In this document: positions 24,786-35,407 of the stretch, one piece after another
How the letters are laid out: each line of letters opens with the position of its first letter
How positions within the stretch are numbered: the first letter of the stretch is position 1
Assembly: GCF_009469695.1 (NCBI RefSeq)
Contig: NZ_SSSR01000017.1
Span: 1-64,000 of the forward strand
Reading direction: 5' to 3'
Length of the DNA stretch: 64,000 nucleotides
Source of the DNA: Propionivibrio limicola
Lineage (GTDB): Bacteria > Pseudomonadota > Gammaproteobacteria > Burkholderiales > Rhodocyclaceae
Notes under the pieces: generated by a model
The model's database searches: none
Told to the model about the DNA's origin: nothing
What the model saw: the letters and a program-made list of their open reading frames with translations, nothing else
Position numbers and translations under genes: made by a program

Positions 24786-26468
24786 ATGCCGCTCAAGGTA
24801 GCCATTGGCCATTCCTCCTTAACCGGACCACGCGAGCGAAATGAAGATTTCTGCGGCATCGTTACTCCCGAAGGAGTAGAGCTTGAGAATAAGGGGCTGA
24901 TTGCCGCCGTTGCCGATGGAATCGGTGGCCATCGAGGGGGGCGCGAAGCGGCTGAATACACCGTCAGGGGCTTGCTCGCGGATTACTACGCGACGCCGGA
25001 TACGTGGAGCGTGCAGCGAGCGCTGGAGAAGGTGTTGGTGCCGCTGAATCGGTGGATCATGACGGAAGCCAGTCGGCAGGCTGACCTTGCCGGGATGGCG
25101 ACGACACTCACCGTTCTTGTCTTGCGCGGGCGACGTTTTATCAGCGCTCATGTGGGTGACACTCGGCTGTATTTGCTGCGTGGCGGCACGCTGACGCAAT
25201 TGACGACCGATCACGTCTGGGAGCACCCGGAACTCAAGAATGTACTTTCCCGTGCCGTCGGTCTGGATCGACGCTTCATGCTCGACTTCTTTGACGATGA
25301 AATGGAGGAGGGCGATTGCTTTTTGCTGTGTTCCGATGGCGTTTGGGGGGCGCTTGGCGACCGGAGAATGCGTGAGTGCCTGCTTGAGCATCCCGACGCC
25401 CAGGAAGCGGCCAGTGCCTTGGTCGGTCTGGCGCTCTCATCCGGCGGGCAGGACAACGCAAGTGCCGTTGTCGCCAGGATCGAGAAACTTCCATCCAAAA
25501 GCCTGCGTGATTCGCTTGAAGGGATCGCTCGTCTGCCCGTTCCACCGCGATTTAAGCCTGGGCAAGTGATCGATGGTTTACGCATCGAAGAAATTGTGCA
25601 CGACTCTCGTGCGACGTTGCTCTATAAAGTGACGGATCAGGAATCCGGACAGACCCTGGTCATGAAAACCCTTTGCCCGGAAATGGCGGAGGATGCCGAT
25701 GAAATCAAGGCGCTCATCATGGAGGAGTGGAGAGCGCGACGCATCGTTTCGCCATTTTTTGCCCAGATTATTCCGGCCGATCGGCGCAGTTGTCTCTACT
25801 ACCTCCAGGCGTGGTATGAAGGGTCGACGCTGCAGCGCATGCTGGATAGCGATGTTTATTTTCCGGTTGCCGATGTGGTGCAGCACGGAATTCGTTTGAT
25901 GCGAGGCTTGTCCGTCCTGCACCGCTTGGGTATTGCGCATCGCGACATAAAACCGGCCAACATCCATCTGGGGCAGGATGGCAACCTGCGGATTCTGGAT
26001 CTGGGTGTTGCGGTCAGTCACTCAGAAGAGCAGGAGTGTCCGGGCAGCCCCGGGACGCCAAGCTACATGGCGCCCGAACTGCTCTCCGGCGTCCAAGCCA
26101 AGGTGCCTCATGATCTCTATGCGGCTGGTGTTGCGCTCTACCATCTTTTAACCCGTAAATATCCTTACGGAGAAATAGAGCCTTTTCAAAAGCCGCGCTT
26201 TGGAGAACCGGTCGCGCCCACACGTTATCGCCCGGATATTCCGGGGTGGCTTGAGAATGTCCTGCTCAAGGCGGTCGCGAAGGATCCTGCCCAGCGATTT
26301 TCATCGGCCGAGGAGTTTCTGAATGCCCTCGAATGCGGTGCCAACCGCCGGATTACCAGACCGCGCGCCACTCCGATTGCAATGCGTAATCCAACCCGAA
26401 CGTGGCGCATGGTCGCCGCTGTATCGCTGGTTGTGAATCTGATATTTTTGTTGATTCTTGTTCGTTAG
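24786..26468 (+). CDS. PP2C phosphatase / Ser-Thr protein kinase fusion
   Basis: A 560-residue protein. Residues 1-235 are a PP2C-type phosphatase (RERNEDFCG, AVADGIGGHRGG, SAHVGDTRLYLL, LLCSDGVWGAL, GGQDNASAVV: the metal-binding Asp residues are present). Residues 265-535 are a Hanks-type kinase: VMKTLCPEMA (Lys), HRDIKPANIHL near 385, LRILDLGVAV (a DLG in place of DFG), PGTPSYMAPELLSG. The last 20 residues form a membrane anchor (VVNLIFLLILV). This fusion is known beside nitrate-assimilation transporters in proteobacteria; the target is unknown. A glycine-rich loop is not obvious. ATG 24786 has GGAG upstream. Confidence 0.9.
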   Translation: MPLKVAIGHSSLTGPRERNEDFCGIVTPEGVELENKGLIAAVADGIGGHRGGREAAEYTVRGLLADYYATPDTWSVQRALEKVLVPLNRWIMTEASRQADLAGMATTLTVLVLRGRRFISAHVGDTRLYLLRGGTLTQLTTDHVWEHPELKNVLSRAVGLDRRFMLDFFDDEMEEGDCFLLCSDGVWGALGDRRMRECLLEHPDAQEAASALVGLALSSGGQDNASAVVARIEKLPSKSLRDSLEGIARLPVPPRFKPGQVIDGLRIEEIVHDSRATLLYKVTDQESGQTLVMKTLCPEMAEDADEIKALIMEEWRARRIVSPFFAQIIPADRRSCLYYLQAWYEGSTLQRMLDSDVYFPVADVVQHGIRLMRGLSVLHRLGIAHRDIKPANIHLGQDGNLRILDLGVAVSHSEEQECPGSPGTPSYMAPELLSGVQAKVPHDLYAAGVALYHLLTRKYPYGEIEPFQKPRFGEPVAPTRYRPDIPGWLENVLLKAVAKDPAQRFSSAEEFLNALECGANRRITRPRATPIAMRNPTRTWRMVAAVSLVVNLIFLLILVR

Positions 26469-26479
26469 GAAGGGATTTA

Positions 26480-26863
26480 ATGATGACTGATGCATCTAAA
26501 ACCGCGCTGATTCTATTCGCGCATGGCTCCCGTGACCCGGAGTGGGCATCAACCCTGAAACGTGTCAGCGCGGCCGTAGAAGCGCAAGCTCCCCGGTTGC
26601 TGCTTAAACTCGCCTTTCTCGAACTGATGCCGCCCACTTTACGCGAGAGTTGTGAAGCCCTGATTGCCGACGGCGCGGAGCGCATCATCGTTTTACCGAT
26701 GTTCATTGCTCAAGGAGGGCACCTTAAACAGGACTTGCCCGAGCAACTTGATGAATTGCGTGCTCTTTATCCACACATCAATTTTGAACAGGAACCTCCA
26801 GTTGGCGAGGCCGAAACGGTCATCCAAGCCATGGCGGCACACGTATTGGCGTTGGCGAAGTAA
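26480..26863 (+). CDS. CbiX/SirB-like chelatase
   Basis: A 127-residue single-domain protein: TALILFAHGSRDPEWASTLKRV carries the catalytic-type His in AHGSRDPEW, and IIVLPMFIAQGGHLKQDLPEQL carries the second metal-site His. This is the small CbiX/SirB group, which inserts cobalt or iron into sirohydrochlorin. Lying 11 bases after the kinase in a nitrate cluster, it probably supplies siroheme iron for assimilatory nitrite reductase; that is inference. AGGAAGGG precedes ATG 26480; ATG 26483 is an equal alternative. Confidence 0.85.
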   Translation: MMTDASKTALILFAHGSRDPEWASTLKRVSAAVEAQAPRLLLKLAFLELMPPTLRESCEALIADGAERIIVLPMFIAQGGHLKQDLPEQLDELRALYPHINFEQEPPVGEAETVIQAMAAHVLALAK

Positions 26864-26866
26864 GCG

Positions 26867-27622
26867 CTAAATAACCAGGCAATCCATCATCAGCCGGCCG
26901 GAAGTCTGGAGACGGGGGAGCGTCGGAAGCAGGTTCAATCCTGTTTTGTCACGTAGTGTCCTGGCTCGGTTGACCAGTTCATCAAAAGCTACGTCGACGG
27001 TGTCGCCCCCCGTGGCAAAAGCGATAGCGTTGCCGCTGTCGCACGAGGGAAATACAACGGCGCGCCCGTCGAAGGCATCAGTGATCCTTTCCTTGCTTGC
27101 CACGAATCCGCGGCTACGTCCAAGCAGGTTGACCGCCATCAAGCCGTTATGCGTCAGTCTGGATCGACAAGCCTGATAGAAAGGCAGTGTGTCCAGCGTG
27201 CCGGCACGGCCATTTTTATCAAATCCGTCTATCAGTATGTAATCGAAGCTCTTGCCGCCGGCGAGCATGAAATCCGCCCCATCGCCAATGATGATTCGGA
27301 GACGATGTGGGTCGTCAGGCAGATTAAAGTGCAAGCGAGCAATGATTTCGACCTGAGGATCAATCTCGATAACCGTGATTCTGGTTTCTGGAAACTCATG
27401 GTAAATGAACTTCGCGAGCGATCCTGCGCCGAGACCAACCAGCAGCGCTTCGCGAGGCCAAGGGGCGTCACGCATTAACAACCCCGCCATCATCTCGCGT
27501 GTGTAGGCAAGCTCGAGAGCGTTTGGCCGCTGTATGCGCATCGCCCCTTGTATGAATCTCTCGCTGAAATTCAGATAGCGTATGCCGGCTTCTTCGCTGA
27601 TGTCGATCTGGTTCTTTGCCAT
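26867..27622 (-). CDS. spermidine synthase-like methyltransferase-fold protein
   Basis: A 251-residue protein of the spermine/spermidine synthase fold: EALLVGLGAGSLAKFIYHEFPETRITVIEIDPQV is the nucleotide-binding motif with the acidic end of strand 2, then IIIGDGADFM and YILIDGFDKNGRAGTLDT. It lacks the long N-terminal beta domain and the strict polyamine-site motif of SpeE, so its substrate is unclear. It converges with the chelatase gene (3 bases apart) and follows a palindromic hairpin after tRNA-Pro. Confidence 0.8.
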   Translation of the reverse strand: MAKNQIDISEEAGIRYLNFSERFIQGAMRIQRPNALELAYTREMMAGLLMRDAPWPREALLVGLGAGSLAKFIYHEFPETRITVIEIDPQVEIIARLHFNLPDDPHRLRIIIGDGADFMLAGGKSFDYILIDGFDKNGRAGTLDTLPFYQACRSRLTHNGLMAVNLLGRSRGFVASKERITDAFDGRAVVFPSCDSGNAIAFATGGDTVDVAFDELVNRARTLRDKTGLNLLPTLPRLQTSGRLMMDCLVI

Positions 27623-27640
27623 TAATTTTCAAGTTCAGAT

Positions 27641-27675
27641 ACAAGAACGGCCACACGATGTGTGGCCGTTCTTGT
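27641..27675. terminator. 16-bp perfect hairpin, probable bidirectional terminator
   Basis: ACAAGAACGGCCACAC (27641-27656) and GTGTGGCCGTTCTTGT (27660-27675) pair fully with a three-base loop. It lies between tRNA-Pro and the next minus-strand gene. The T-richness is inside the arms rather than after them, so termination strength is uncertain. Confidence 0.6.
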
Positions 27676-27686
27676 ATAACTAAATT

Positions 27687-27764
<78 letters not shown>

Positions 27765-27806
27765 CGAAGCTCAATATTATAATCTACTTTTATTGCTTGT
27801 GTTGAT

Positions 27807-28175
27807 TTAGTGTTGAAGAATTTCCACAATCTTTAGCAACTCGTTTTTCAGCGTTTCGAGCGATATTTCTTGGGACGAGCCGCTAGCCTGGCGAGTAGAC
27901 TCATCCAATCGGTTTCTGGCCCCGTGTATCGTAAACCCCTGATTGTAAAGAAGTTCACGTATTCTTCTGACCAGCAATACTTCATGGTGTTGATAATAGC
28001 GACGGTTGCCGCGCCGTTTTACCGGCTTAAGCTGGGAGAACTCCTGCTCCCAGTATCGCAGAACGTGCGGTTTGACCCCGCAAAGTTCGCTGACTTCGCC
28101 AATAGTGAAATAGCGCTTTGCCGGAATAGGGGGGAGCGGCTGCTCTTTTGCAGAATCGTTAGAGTTTTGTTCCAT
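27807..28175 (-). CDS. MerR-family regulator next to ihfA
   Basis: A 122-residue protein: [61 protein letters not shown] is a complete winged-helix MerR DNA-binding domain, followed by a short helical tail. There is no effector-binding domain and no Cys metal site. The gene overlaps the end of ihfA by 17 bases, the common arrangement in beta- and gammaproteobacteria, where its target is not established. Confidence 0.9.
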   Translation of the reverse strand: MEQNSNDSAKEQPLPPIPAKRYFTIGEVSELCGVKPHVLRYWEQEFSQLKPVKRRGNRRYYQHHEVLLVRRIRELLYNQGFTIHGARNRLDESTRQASGSSQEISLETLKNELLKIVEILQH

Positions 28176-28461
28176 TATAGTAGAGTTCCACTTCTCCCTT
28201 TAGCTTTTGGCTAGCATGAAAGGTTACAACGCGACGAGCCGTGATGGGAATTTCTTCTCCTGTCTTGGGGTTACGTCCGGGGCGTTGTGGTTTGTCGCGT
28301 AGCTGGAAATTACCGAAGCCCGAAAGCTTTACGCTATCGCCTTGCTCAAGCGTGTTGCGAATTTCTTCGAAAAAAGCCTCAACCATATCCTTGGCCTCGC
28401 GTTTGTTGAGGCCAACCTTCTCAAACAATAGATCGGCAAGCTCTGCTTTTGTAAGCGTCAT
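28159..28461 (-). CDS. ihfA: integration host factor alpha subunit
   Basis: A 100-residue HU/IHF protein: [32 protein letters not shown], then [22 protein letters not shown], whose RPGRNPKTG arm carries the DNA-intercalating Pro, and [16 protein letters not shown]. The alpha subunit is told apart by its place after pheT. It pairs with IHF beta (elsewhere) to bend DNA by about 160 degrees. It is 12 bases after pheT in the translation operon. Confidence 0.95.
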   Translation of the reverse strand: MTLTKAELADLLFEKVGLNKREAKDMVEAFFEEIRNTLEQGDSVKLSGFGNFQLRDKPQRPGRNPKTGEEIPITARRVVTFHASQKLKGEVELYYNGTKL

Positions 28462-28473
28462 GTTGTTATCCTG

Positions 28474-30849
28474 TTAGACGCGAAGGTTTGCATCGAAGGT
28501 ATTTTGCAAGAATACGACCATGTTTTTTAGCGTGTCATCAACTTCAGCTTCTTGCAAAGTCCTTTGAGTATCTTGCATAACTATGCGAAGCGCAAGGCTT
28601 TTTTTCCCTGCTTCGATCCCTTTGCCAGCATAAACATCAAACAATCTGATCTCCTGAACATGGCTGGGGCGGTTTTCATTCAGTGCGTCCAGAAGGCTCT
28701 GGATTGCGATTTTATGATCTACGACAACGGCCAAATCGCGGATAGCAGGGGGTTGCCGCGAGACCTCAACATAAGTTGGCAGTTTTGCAAGTTTTACTGC
28801 TTCGAGATCAACTTCGAAGATGACGGGCGCAGACGGTAGGTCGTATTTTTGTTGCCATTCCGGATGAAGTTCGCCCACGAAGCCGACAGTTTTTCCTTGA
28901 AGGGTGACTTTTGCGCTTCGTCCTGGATGAAGAGCCGGGTGGCTGAATTTCTCAAAGCGGATCAAGGCGGGAGCCATTAACAACTCGAGTTCGCCCTTGA
29001 TGTCGTAAAAGTCGACGTTACGGTCTATGACCCCCCACTGTTCCGGAAGGGCCGGCCCATAGGCAAGTGCGGCCAGCTTCCATGGCTGCCGGAAACCCTC
29101 AACCGGCGCTCCGGCGGGGTCCCTGAAAAAACAACGGCCGGTCTCGAAGAGACGTACGCGAGTCTGCTTTCGTTTAAGGTTCGTAACGACATTTGAAATT
29201 AATCCGCCGATCAGTGTTGAGCGCATTACGCTCATGTGGCTGGCAATCGGGTTGGCGAGACGGATGGCGGATGTGTTGCCGGAGAAATCGTCCTCCCAAG
29301 AGGCGTCAATGAAGGCGTAATTAATGACTTCCTGGAAGCCGCGGTCAGCCAGAGCCTGTCTAATACGGGGCAGCGGACGAGTATCCTCGGTTTGCGGAAG
29401 CATTGTGAGTGCTGCGCGCGGGGAGACCGCCTGAATGTTGTCATAGCCATGGAGGCGGGCGATTTCCTCGATCAGATCTTCTTCGATTTCAATATCAAAG
29501 CGATAGCTCGGCGGCGTTACGACAAAATCGCCTTCGTCGCGAACGAAGGGTAGCCCCAGCCGGGCGAAAAAATCCCCGATTTGTTCAGATGAGAAGGGGA
29601 CTCCTAGTACCTTTACGACGCGCGACGTGCGCAGAGAAACTGGGGGGCGTACTGGAAGCTGTTCTTTGGCTTCGGTGATTGGACCTGCGTTGCCGCCGCA
29701 AATTTCAATTATGAGTTGCGTAGCTCGCTCAAGCGCCTGGCGTGTTCCTCCAAAGTCGACACCACGTTCGAATCGGTGCGAGGCGTCGGAGCCAAATCCA
29801 TAACGCCGCGCGCGCCCTGCGATAGCCTTCGGGGCAAAGAAGGCCGATTCCAGAAATACTTCGGTTGTGTCAAGGTTGATGCCGGTGTCCTCGCCACCCA
29901 TGATGCCCGCCATGGCCAATGGTCTTTTGTCGTCGGCAATCAAAAGAACATCAGCTTGCAGGCCGAGAGTTTGCTCGTTAAGCAGTTGAATTTGCTCTCC
30001 AGGTTCGGCGAGTCGAGCGTGAATTGCACCTGCCAATTTGGCGTTGTCGAATGCATGGAGGGGTTGGCCGAGTTCAAGCATCACATAGTTTGTGATATCG
30101 ACAAGCGCGGAGATTGAGCGAATGCCGCTACGCTCAAGCCGACGTTTCATCCACTCGGGAGTGCTGGCCTTGGCATTGACGCCCGACACAATCCGGCCGC
30201 AGTACAGCGGACAGGCCTCGGGAGCTTCGAGAATTATCTCGCGCTTTGCGTCGATGGTGACTTTTGTGCTTTGGGCTTCGGGGTGATGCGCCTCTGCGCC
30301 GGTGAGTGCCGAAACTTCCCGGGCAATGCCGGTGAGCGATAGGCAATCAGCCCGGTTGGGGGTTAATTTCAACGTGAGCAGGCGGTCATTCAGGTCGAGG
30401 AATGAGCGGATGTCCAGACCAATCGACGCATCCGCGGGGAGTATCAAAAGCCCCGATGCTTCTTCGGCAATACCAAGTTCCTTTGCCGAGCAAAGCATTC
30501 CGGACGATTCGATGCCACGCACCTTTGCGACCTTGATGGTGAAGTTCCCCGGCAGTTTGGCACCTGGAAGTGCGCATGGCACTTTCAGGCCGGCGGCGAC
30601 ATTGGGGGCGCCACAGACAATCTGGAGCGGCTCATTTTGTCCTGCATCAACTCGACAAACGTTTAGCCGGTCCGCATCTGGGTGTTTATTGACTTCAAGG
30701 ACCTGCGCAATAACGACGTTGTCAAACGCCGGCGCGACAGTGCTTTCTTCTTCAACCTCAAGTCCTGCCATCGTCAGGAGGTGAGAGAGTTCGTCGCCGG
30801 TAATGTTGGGGTTTACAAAGCTGCGAAGCCAAGATTCAGAGAATTTCAT
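28474..30849 (-). CDS. pheT: phenylalanyl-tRNA synthetase beta subunit
   Basis: A 791-residue protein of normal length and domain order: EMAP/OB-type tRNA-binding domain (about 40-150), B3/B4 domain (editing; about 210-380), B5 domain (about 400-475), catalytic-like core, and the ferredoxin-like anticodon-binding domain at the end (VSRQPPAIRDLAVVVDHKIA). With PheS it forms the alpha2-beta2 enzyme that charges tRNA-Phe and removes mischarged Tyr. It follows pheS by 25 bases. Confidence 0.97.
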   Translation of the reverse strand: MKFSESWLRSFVNPNITGDELSHLLTMAGLEVEEESTVAPAFDNVVIAQVLEVNKHPDADRLNVCRVDAGQNEPLQIVCGAPNVAAGLKVPCALPGAKLPGNFTIKVAKVRGIESSGMLCSAKELGIAEEASGLLILPADASIGLDIRSFLDLNDRLLTLKLTPNRADCLSLTGIAREVSALTGAEAHHPEAQSTKVTIDAKREIILEAPEACPLYCGRIVSGVNAKASTPEWMKRRLERSGIRSISALVDITNYVMLELGQPLHAFDNAKLAGAIHARLAEPGEQIQLLNEQTLGLQADVLLIADDKRPLAMAGIMGGEDTGINLDTTEVFLESAFFAPKAIAGRARRYGFGSDASHRFERGVDFGGTRQALERATQLIIEICGGNAGPITEAKEQLPVRPPVSLRTSRVVKVLGVPFSSEQIGDFFARLGLPFVRDEGDFVVTPPSYRFDIEIEEDLIEEIARLHGYDNIQAVSPRAALTMLPQTEDTRPLPRIRQALADRGFQEVINYAFIDASWEDDFSGNTSAIRLANPIASHMSVMRSTLIGGLISNVVTNLKRKQTRVRLFETGRCFFRDPAGAPVEGFRQPWKLAALAYGPALPEQWGVIDRNVDFYDIKGELELLMAPALIRFEKFSHPALHPGRSAKVTLQGKTVGFVGELHPEWQQKYDLPSAPVIFEVDLEAVKLAKLPTYVEVSRQPPAIRDLAVVVDHKIAIQSLLDALNENRPSHVQEIRLFDVYAGKGIEAGKKSLALRIVMQDTQRTLQEAEVDDTLKNMVVFLQNTFDANLRV

Positions 30850-30874
30850 GGATGATCCGTATCACCAATAGCCA

Positions 30875-31933
<1,059 letters not shown>

Positions 31934-31941
31934 TCAACAGA

Positions 31942-31971
31942 AAAAAAAGGAGGCCCGAGCCTCCTTTTTTA
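31942..31971 (-). terminator. intrinsic terminator between rplT and pheS
   Basis: GGAGGC (31949-31954) and GCCTCC (31959-31964) with A- and T-runs on both sides. On the minus strand it follows rplT by about 10 bases and ends in a U-run, so it can attenuate transcription into pheST. Confidence 0.8.
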
Positions 31972-31983
31972 GCACTCGTCCAG

Positions 31984-32343
31984 TTAGACGCTCAGCTGAG
32001 CTTTAGCCTGTGTCGCCAAAGCGGCAAACGCCGGCTTGTCAAAAACTGCCAAATCGGCCAACACCTTACGGTCGACTTCAATCTGAGCCTTTTTCAGGCC
32101 GTTCATGAAGGTGCTGTACTTCAGGCCGAGTTCGCGGGCGGCAGCGTTGATACGAGCGATCCACAGCGCGCGGAACTGACGTTTGCGCTGGCGGCGGTCA
32201 CGATAGGCGTATTGCCCTGCCTTCATCACCGCTTGTTTGGCGATGCGGTATACGTTCTTCCGGCGGCCGCGGTAACCCTTGGCTTGAGCGAGGACTTTTT
32301 TATGGCGCGCGCGCGCCGTTACACCACGTTTAACTCGGGGCAT
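31984..32343 (-). CDS. rplT: 50S ribosomal protein L20
   Basis: A 119-residue, very basic protein: [54 protein letters not shown] is the L20 N-terminal extension that threads 23S rRNA, followed by [27 protein letters not shown]. It is essential for early 50S assembly and in many bacteria represses its own operon. It sits 10 bases after rpmI. Confidence 0.98.
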   Translation of the reverse strand: MPRVKRGVTARARHKKVLAQAKGYRGRRKNVYRIAKQAVMKAGQYAYRDRRQRKRQFRALWIARINAAARELGLKYSTFMNGLKKAQIEVDRKVLADLAVFDKPAFAALATQAKAQLSV

Positions 32344-32353
32344 TTATATCTCC

Positions 32354-32551
32354 TTAAGCGTAAGGCATCATGGCGCGAACCATGGCCTTGTCGGAGTCAT
32401 GCACTCCGGTCATGCCACGCAATTGACGCTTGGCCTTGGTTGTTTTCTTGGTCAGGATATGGCGCTTAAACGCTTGTCCGCGCTTAACCCGGCCATTTGC
32501 ACTGACCTTGAAGCGCTTTTTCGCGCTGCTCTTGGTCTTCATCTTGGGCAT
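32354..32551 (-). CDS. rpmI: 50S ribosomal protein L35
   Basis: A 65-residue basic protein: [45 protein letters not shown] is the full L35 pattern. It lies between infC and rplT, the standard order. Confidence 0.98.
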   Translation of the reverse strand: MPKMKTKSSAKKRFKVSANGRVKRGQAFKRHILTKKTTKAKRQLRGMTGVHDSDKAMVRAMMPYA

Positions 32552-32633
32552 TGAATGCTCCTGTTATTAACATGGCAACAGGTGTTTCCCGGCGGGAATT
32601 CTTTTTGACCTGGTGTCACTTTGGGTGCTGCAA

Positions 32634-33155
32634 TTACTTCTTTTTTGCTGGCGCAAGAACCATCACCATTTGTCGGCCTTCCATTTTCGGCATTTGCTCA
32701 ACAGAGGCAAATTCCTGAAGGTCGATTTTGATCCGCTCTATCTGGCGCATGCCAATTTCCTGGTGGGCCATCTCGCGACCACGAAAACGAAGCGTAACTT
32801 TTACTTTGTCGTTTTCCTGCAGAAAACGGATCATATTCCGAAGCTTGATCTGGTAATCGTTTTCATCCGTTCCTGGGCGCAACTTGACCTCTTTGACCTG
32901 CACCTGCTTTTGCTTGAGTTTTTGCTCGTGCTGTCGCTTCTGTTCCTGATATTTAAATTTGCCGTAATCCATGATTCGGCAAACAGGCGGCTGAGCCAGC
33001 GGGGCTATTTCAACCAGATCAACACCAGCCTCTTCGGCAAGATGAAGAGCTTGGCGGATGCTCATGATTCCTAGCGCTTCTCCCTCGATACCGACCAGGC
33101 GGATTTCCGGAGTAGTGATTTCTTCATTTGTGCGCTGAGACTTTTGCAGTGCGAT
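32634..33155 (-). CDS. infC: translation initiation factor IF-3, non-canonical ATC start
   Basis: The N-terminal domain continues upstream of the first ATG (33065): reading back gives [20 protein letters not shown], the standard IF-3 start. The start codon is ATC at 33155, with AAGGAG nine bases before it (complement of about 33164-33169), giving 173 residues. Rare start codons (AUU/AUC/AUA) are the known basis of IF-3 autocontrol, because IF-3 rejects them. The rest is normal: [29 protein letters not shown] linker and the C-terminal domain ending [10 protein letters not shown]. It lies 26 bases after thrS. Confidence 0.94.
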   Translation of the reverse strand: MALQKSQRTNEEITTPEIRLVGIEGEALGIMSIRQALHLAEEAGVDLVEIAPLAQPPVCRIMDYGKFKYQEQKRQHEQKLKQKQVQVKEVKLRPGTDENDYQIKLRNMIRFLQENDKVKVTLRFRGREMAHQEIGMRQIERIKIDLQEFASVEQMPKMEGRQMVMVLAPAKKK

Positions 33156-33181
33156 GGTACTGCTCCTTATTAAAACAAAAA

Positions 33182-35098
33182 TTAAGCCGTGCCACTTCGC
33201 GCCACGACTTCGCTCTGAAGTCGTTCGATCAGGCTCTCAAGGGGCATTTGCCCGAGATCCTGACCGCCGCGGGTACGCACGGCAACCAGATTTGCTGCCA
33301 TTTCCTTGTCGCCAACTACAACTTGGTAAGGCAGCTTGTTCAAGCTATGTTCGCGTATTTTATAGGTAATTTTTTCGTTGCGCAAATCGCATTCAGCCCG
33401 AATTCCCGCGTCGCACAGGATTTGCGCAACCTTCCGGGCATATTCGCTCTGCTTTTCCGAAATATTCAGAACGACGGCTTGCGCCGGCGCCAGCCAAAGG
33501 GGGAGGGCGCCTGACCAGTTCTCGATCAGGATGCCAATGAAGCGTTCGAGAGAGCCAAGAATTGCGCGGTGCAACATCACCGGTGTGTGGCGCGCATTGT
33601 CCTCGCCAACAAACTCGGCTTCAAGCCTGACGGGCATCGAGAAGTCGACCTGGACTGTGCCGCACTGCCACGAACGGCCAATGGCGTCCTTGATGTGAAA
33701 TTCGATTTTTGGGCCGTAGAAAGCGCCTTCGCCGGGCAATTCTTCCCATTCGAGTCCGGATGATCGGAGGGCTTCGCGCAGTGCGAGCTCTGCTTTATCC
33801 CAAACCTCGTCGGTGCCGACTCGTTTTTCTGGGCGCAGTGCCAATTTCACCGAGACGTCTTCAAAGCCAAAGTCGGCGTACACTTTGCGCACTAGGGCGT
33901 TGAAGGCCGTGACTTCAGTTTGAATCTGGTCTTCTGTACAGAAGATGTGACCATCGTCCTGTGTAAACCCTCGAACGCGCATGATTCCATGCAGGGCGCC
34001 GGAGGGCTCGTTACGGTGGCAAGATCCGAATTCGCCGTATCGCAGAGGAAGATCCCGGTAACTACGCAAGCCACTGTTGAAAATTTGAATATGGCCAGGA
34101 CAGTTCATTGGCTTGATGGCAAAGTCGCGTTTCTCCGACTCTGTGGTGAACATGTTGTCCTTGTAGTTCTCCCAGTGGCCGGACTTTTCCCAGAGGCTCC
34201 GGTCGAGAATTTGCGGGCACTTCACCTCGAGGTAGCCGTTGTCCTGGTAGACGCGACGCATATATTGCTCAACCTGCTGCCATACAACCCAGCCTTTGGG
34301 GTGCCAGAAAATCATGCCCGGCGCTTCATCTTGCAGGTGGAACAGATCGAGTTGGCGGCCAAGACGGCGATGGTCGCGTTTTTCGGCTTCCTCGAGCATT
34401 GTGAGGTAGGCGTCTTGATCCTCTTTTTTTGCCCACGCCGTCCCGTAGATACGTTGCAGTTGTTCGTTGCGGTGGTCGCCTCGCCAATAAGCTCCGGCAA
34501 CTTTCATCAGCTTGAATACTTTCAGCTTGCCGGTTGTCGGCACGTGCGGCCCGCGGCAAAGGTCAATAAAGTCGCCTTCGCGGTAAAGTGATACTTCCTG
34601 GTCTGGCGGAATCGCCTCAATGAGTTCGGCTTTATAGTGCTCGCCGATCGACTTGAAAAAGGCGGTGGCGTCGTCGCGTTTCCATACCTCGCGGGTAACG
34701 GGAATGTCCTTTTTTGCCAATTCCGACATCCGCTTTTCGATCGTGATGAGATCTTCCGGCGTGAACGGGCGCCTGAAAGCGAAATCGTAGTAAAAGCCGT
34801 TGTCCACAACTGGGCCAATGGTGACCTGGGCCTCGGGGAAGAGTTCTTTTACCGCATGGGCCAGAAGGTGGGCGGTCGAGTGTCGAATGACTTCGAGGCC
34901 CTCTGGGTCTTTGTCGGTGATGATGCTGAGTTGGGCATCGGATTCGATCGTAAAAGAAGCGTCGACCAGCTTGCCGTCGACCTTGCCGGCCAACGCGGCG
35001 CGCGCAAGTCCTGCGCCAATGCTTTGAGCGACTTCCGCAACGCTAACCGGTTGCGCGAATTCCCGTTGAGACCCATCAGGCAAAGTGATGACTGTCAT
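33182..35098 (-). CDS. thrS: threonyl-tRNA synthetase
   Basis: A 638-residue class II synthetase: TGS domain (1-60), editing domain (about 65-225; [11 protein letters not shown], and the SAD motif region [14 protein letters not shown]), catalytic core ([29 protein letters not shown] with the zinc Cys, [40 protein letters not shown] motif 2, [13 protein letters not shown]) and the C-terminal anticodon domain. ATG 35098 ([10 protein letters not shown]) is the family start; the frame upstream runs into tRNA-Val. It heads the thrS-infC-rpmI-rplT operon. Confidence 0.97.
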   Translation of the reverse strand: MTVITLPDGSQREFAQPVSVAEVAQSIGAGLARAALAGKVDGKLVDASFTIESDAQLSIITDKDPEGLEVIRHSTAHLLAHAVKELFPEAQVTIGPVVDNGFYYDFAFRRPFTPEDLITIEKRMSELAKKDIPVTREVWKRDDATAFFKSIGEHYKAELIEAIPPDQEVSLYREGDFIDLCRGPHVPTTGKLKVFKLMKVAGAYWRGDHRNEQLQRIYGTAWAKKEDQDAYLTMLEEAEKRDHRRLGRQLDLFHLQDEAPGMIFWHPKGWVVWQQVEQYMRRVYQDNGYLEVKCPQILDRSLWEKSGHWENYKDNMFTTESEKRDFAIKPMNCPGHIQIFNSGLRSYRDLPLRYGEFGSCHRNEPSGALHGIMRVRGFTQDDGHIFCTEDQIQTEVTAFNALVRKVYADFGFEDVSVKLALRPEKRVGTDEVWDKAELALREALRSSGLEWEELPGEGAFYGPKIEFHIKDAIGRSWQCGTVQVDFSMPVRLEAEFVGEDNARHTPVMLHRAILGSLERFIGILIENWSGALPLWLAPAQAVVLNISEKQSEYARKVAQILCDAGIRAECDLRNEKITYKIREHSLNKLPYQVVVGDKEMAANLVAVRTRGGQDLGQMPLESLIERLQSEVVARSGTA

Positions 35099-35115
35099 GT
35101 TGCGACCCCGAAAAT

Positions 35116-35150
35116 GAAAAAAGCCAGAGACGGGCTCTGGCTTTTTTGGA
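35116..35150. terminator. bidirectional intrinsic terminator between tRNA-Val and thrS
   Basis: AAGCCAGAG (35122-35130) and CTCTGGCTT (35136-35144) with A/T-runs on both sides. On the minus strand it ends the tRNA-Val transcript just upstream of thrS. Confidence 0.8.
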
Positions 35151-35155
35151 ATTTT

Positions 35156-35231
35156 GGTAGGCGCGATTGGATTCGAACCAACGACCCCCACCATGTCAAG
35201 GTGGTGCTCTAACCAACTGAGCTACGCGCCT
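35156..35231 (-). tRNA. tRNA-Val (anticodon GAC)
   Basis: Cloverleaf on the minus strand: acceptor AGGCGCG/CGCGCCT, D arm with AGCTCAGTTGGTTAGAGC, anticodon stem CCACC/GGTGG with loop TTGACAT (anticodon GAC), T loop GTTCGAATC and encoded CCA. It decodes GUC/GUU. It stands alone, between alr and thrS. Confidence 0.96.
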
Positions 35232-35407
35232 TCTTTGCCACCGAGCTGCTCGCGGCACCGAAGAAGCTGCGCATTCTACAGTAATTAGACGGAGAGTCAA
35301 CTTGTTTTGCGTTTTTTTTATAAGGAATTCGACAATTCAGTCGTGGCAGTCATTCTTGGGGCAAAATCATCACCCCTTTCAGACCTTGCAATAGAGGAAG
35401 CGCAATC

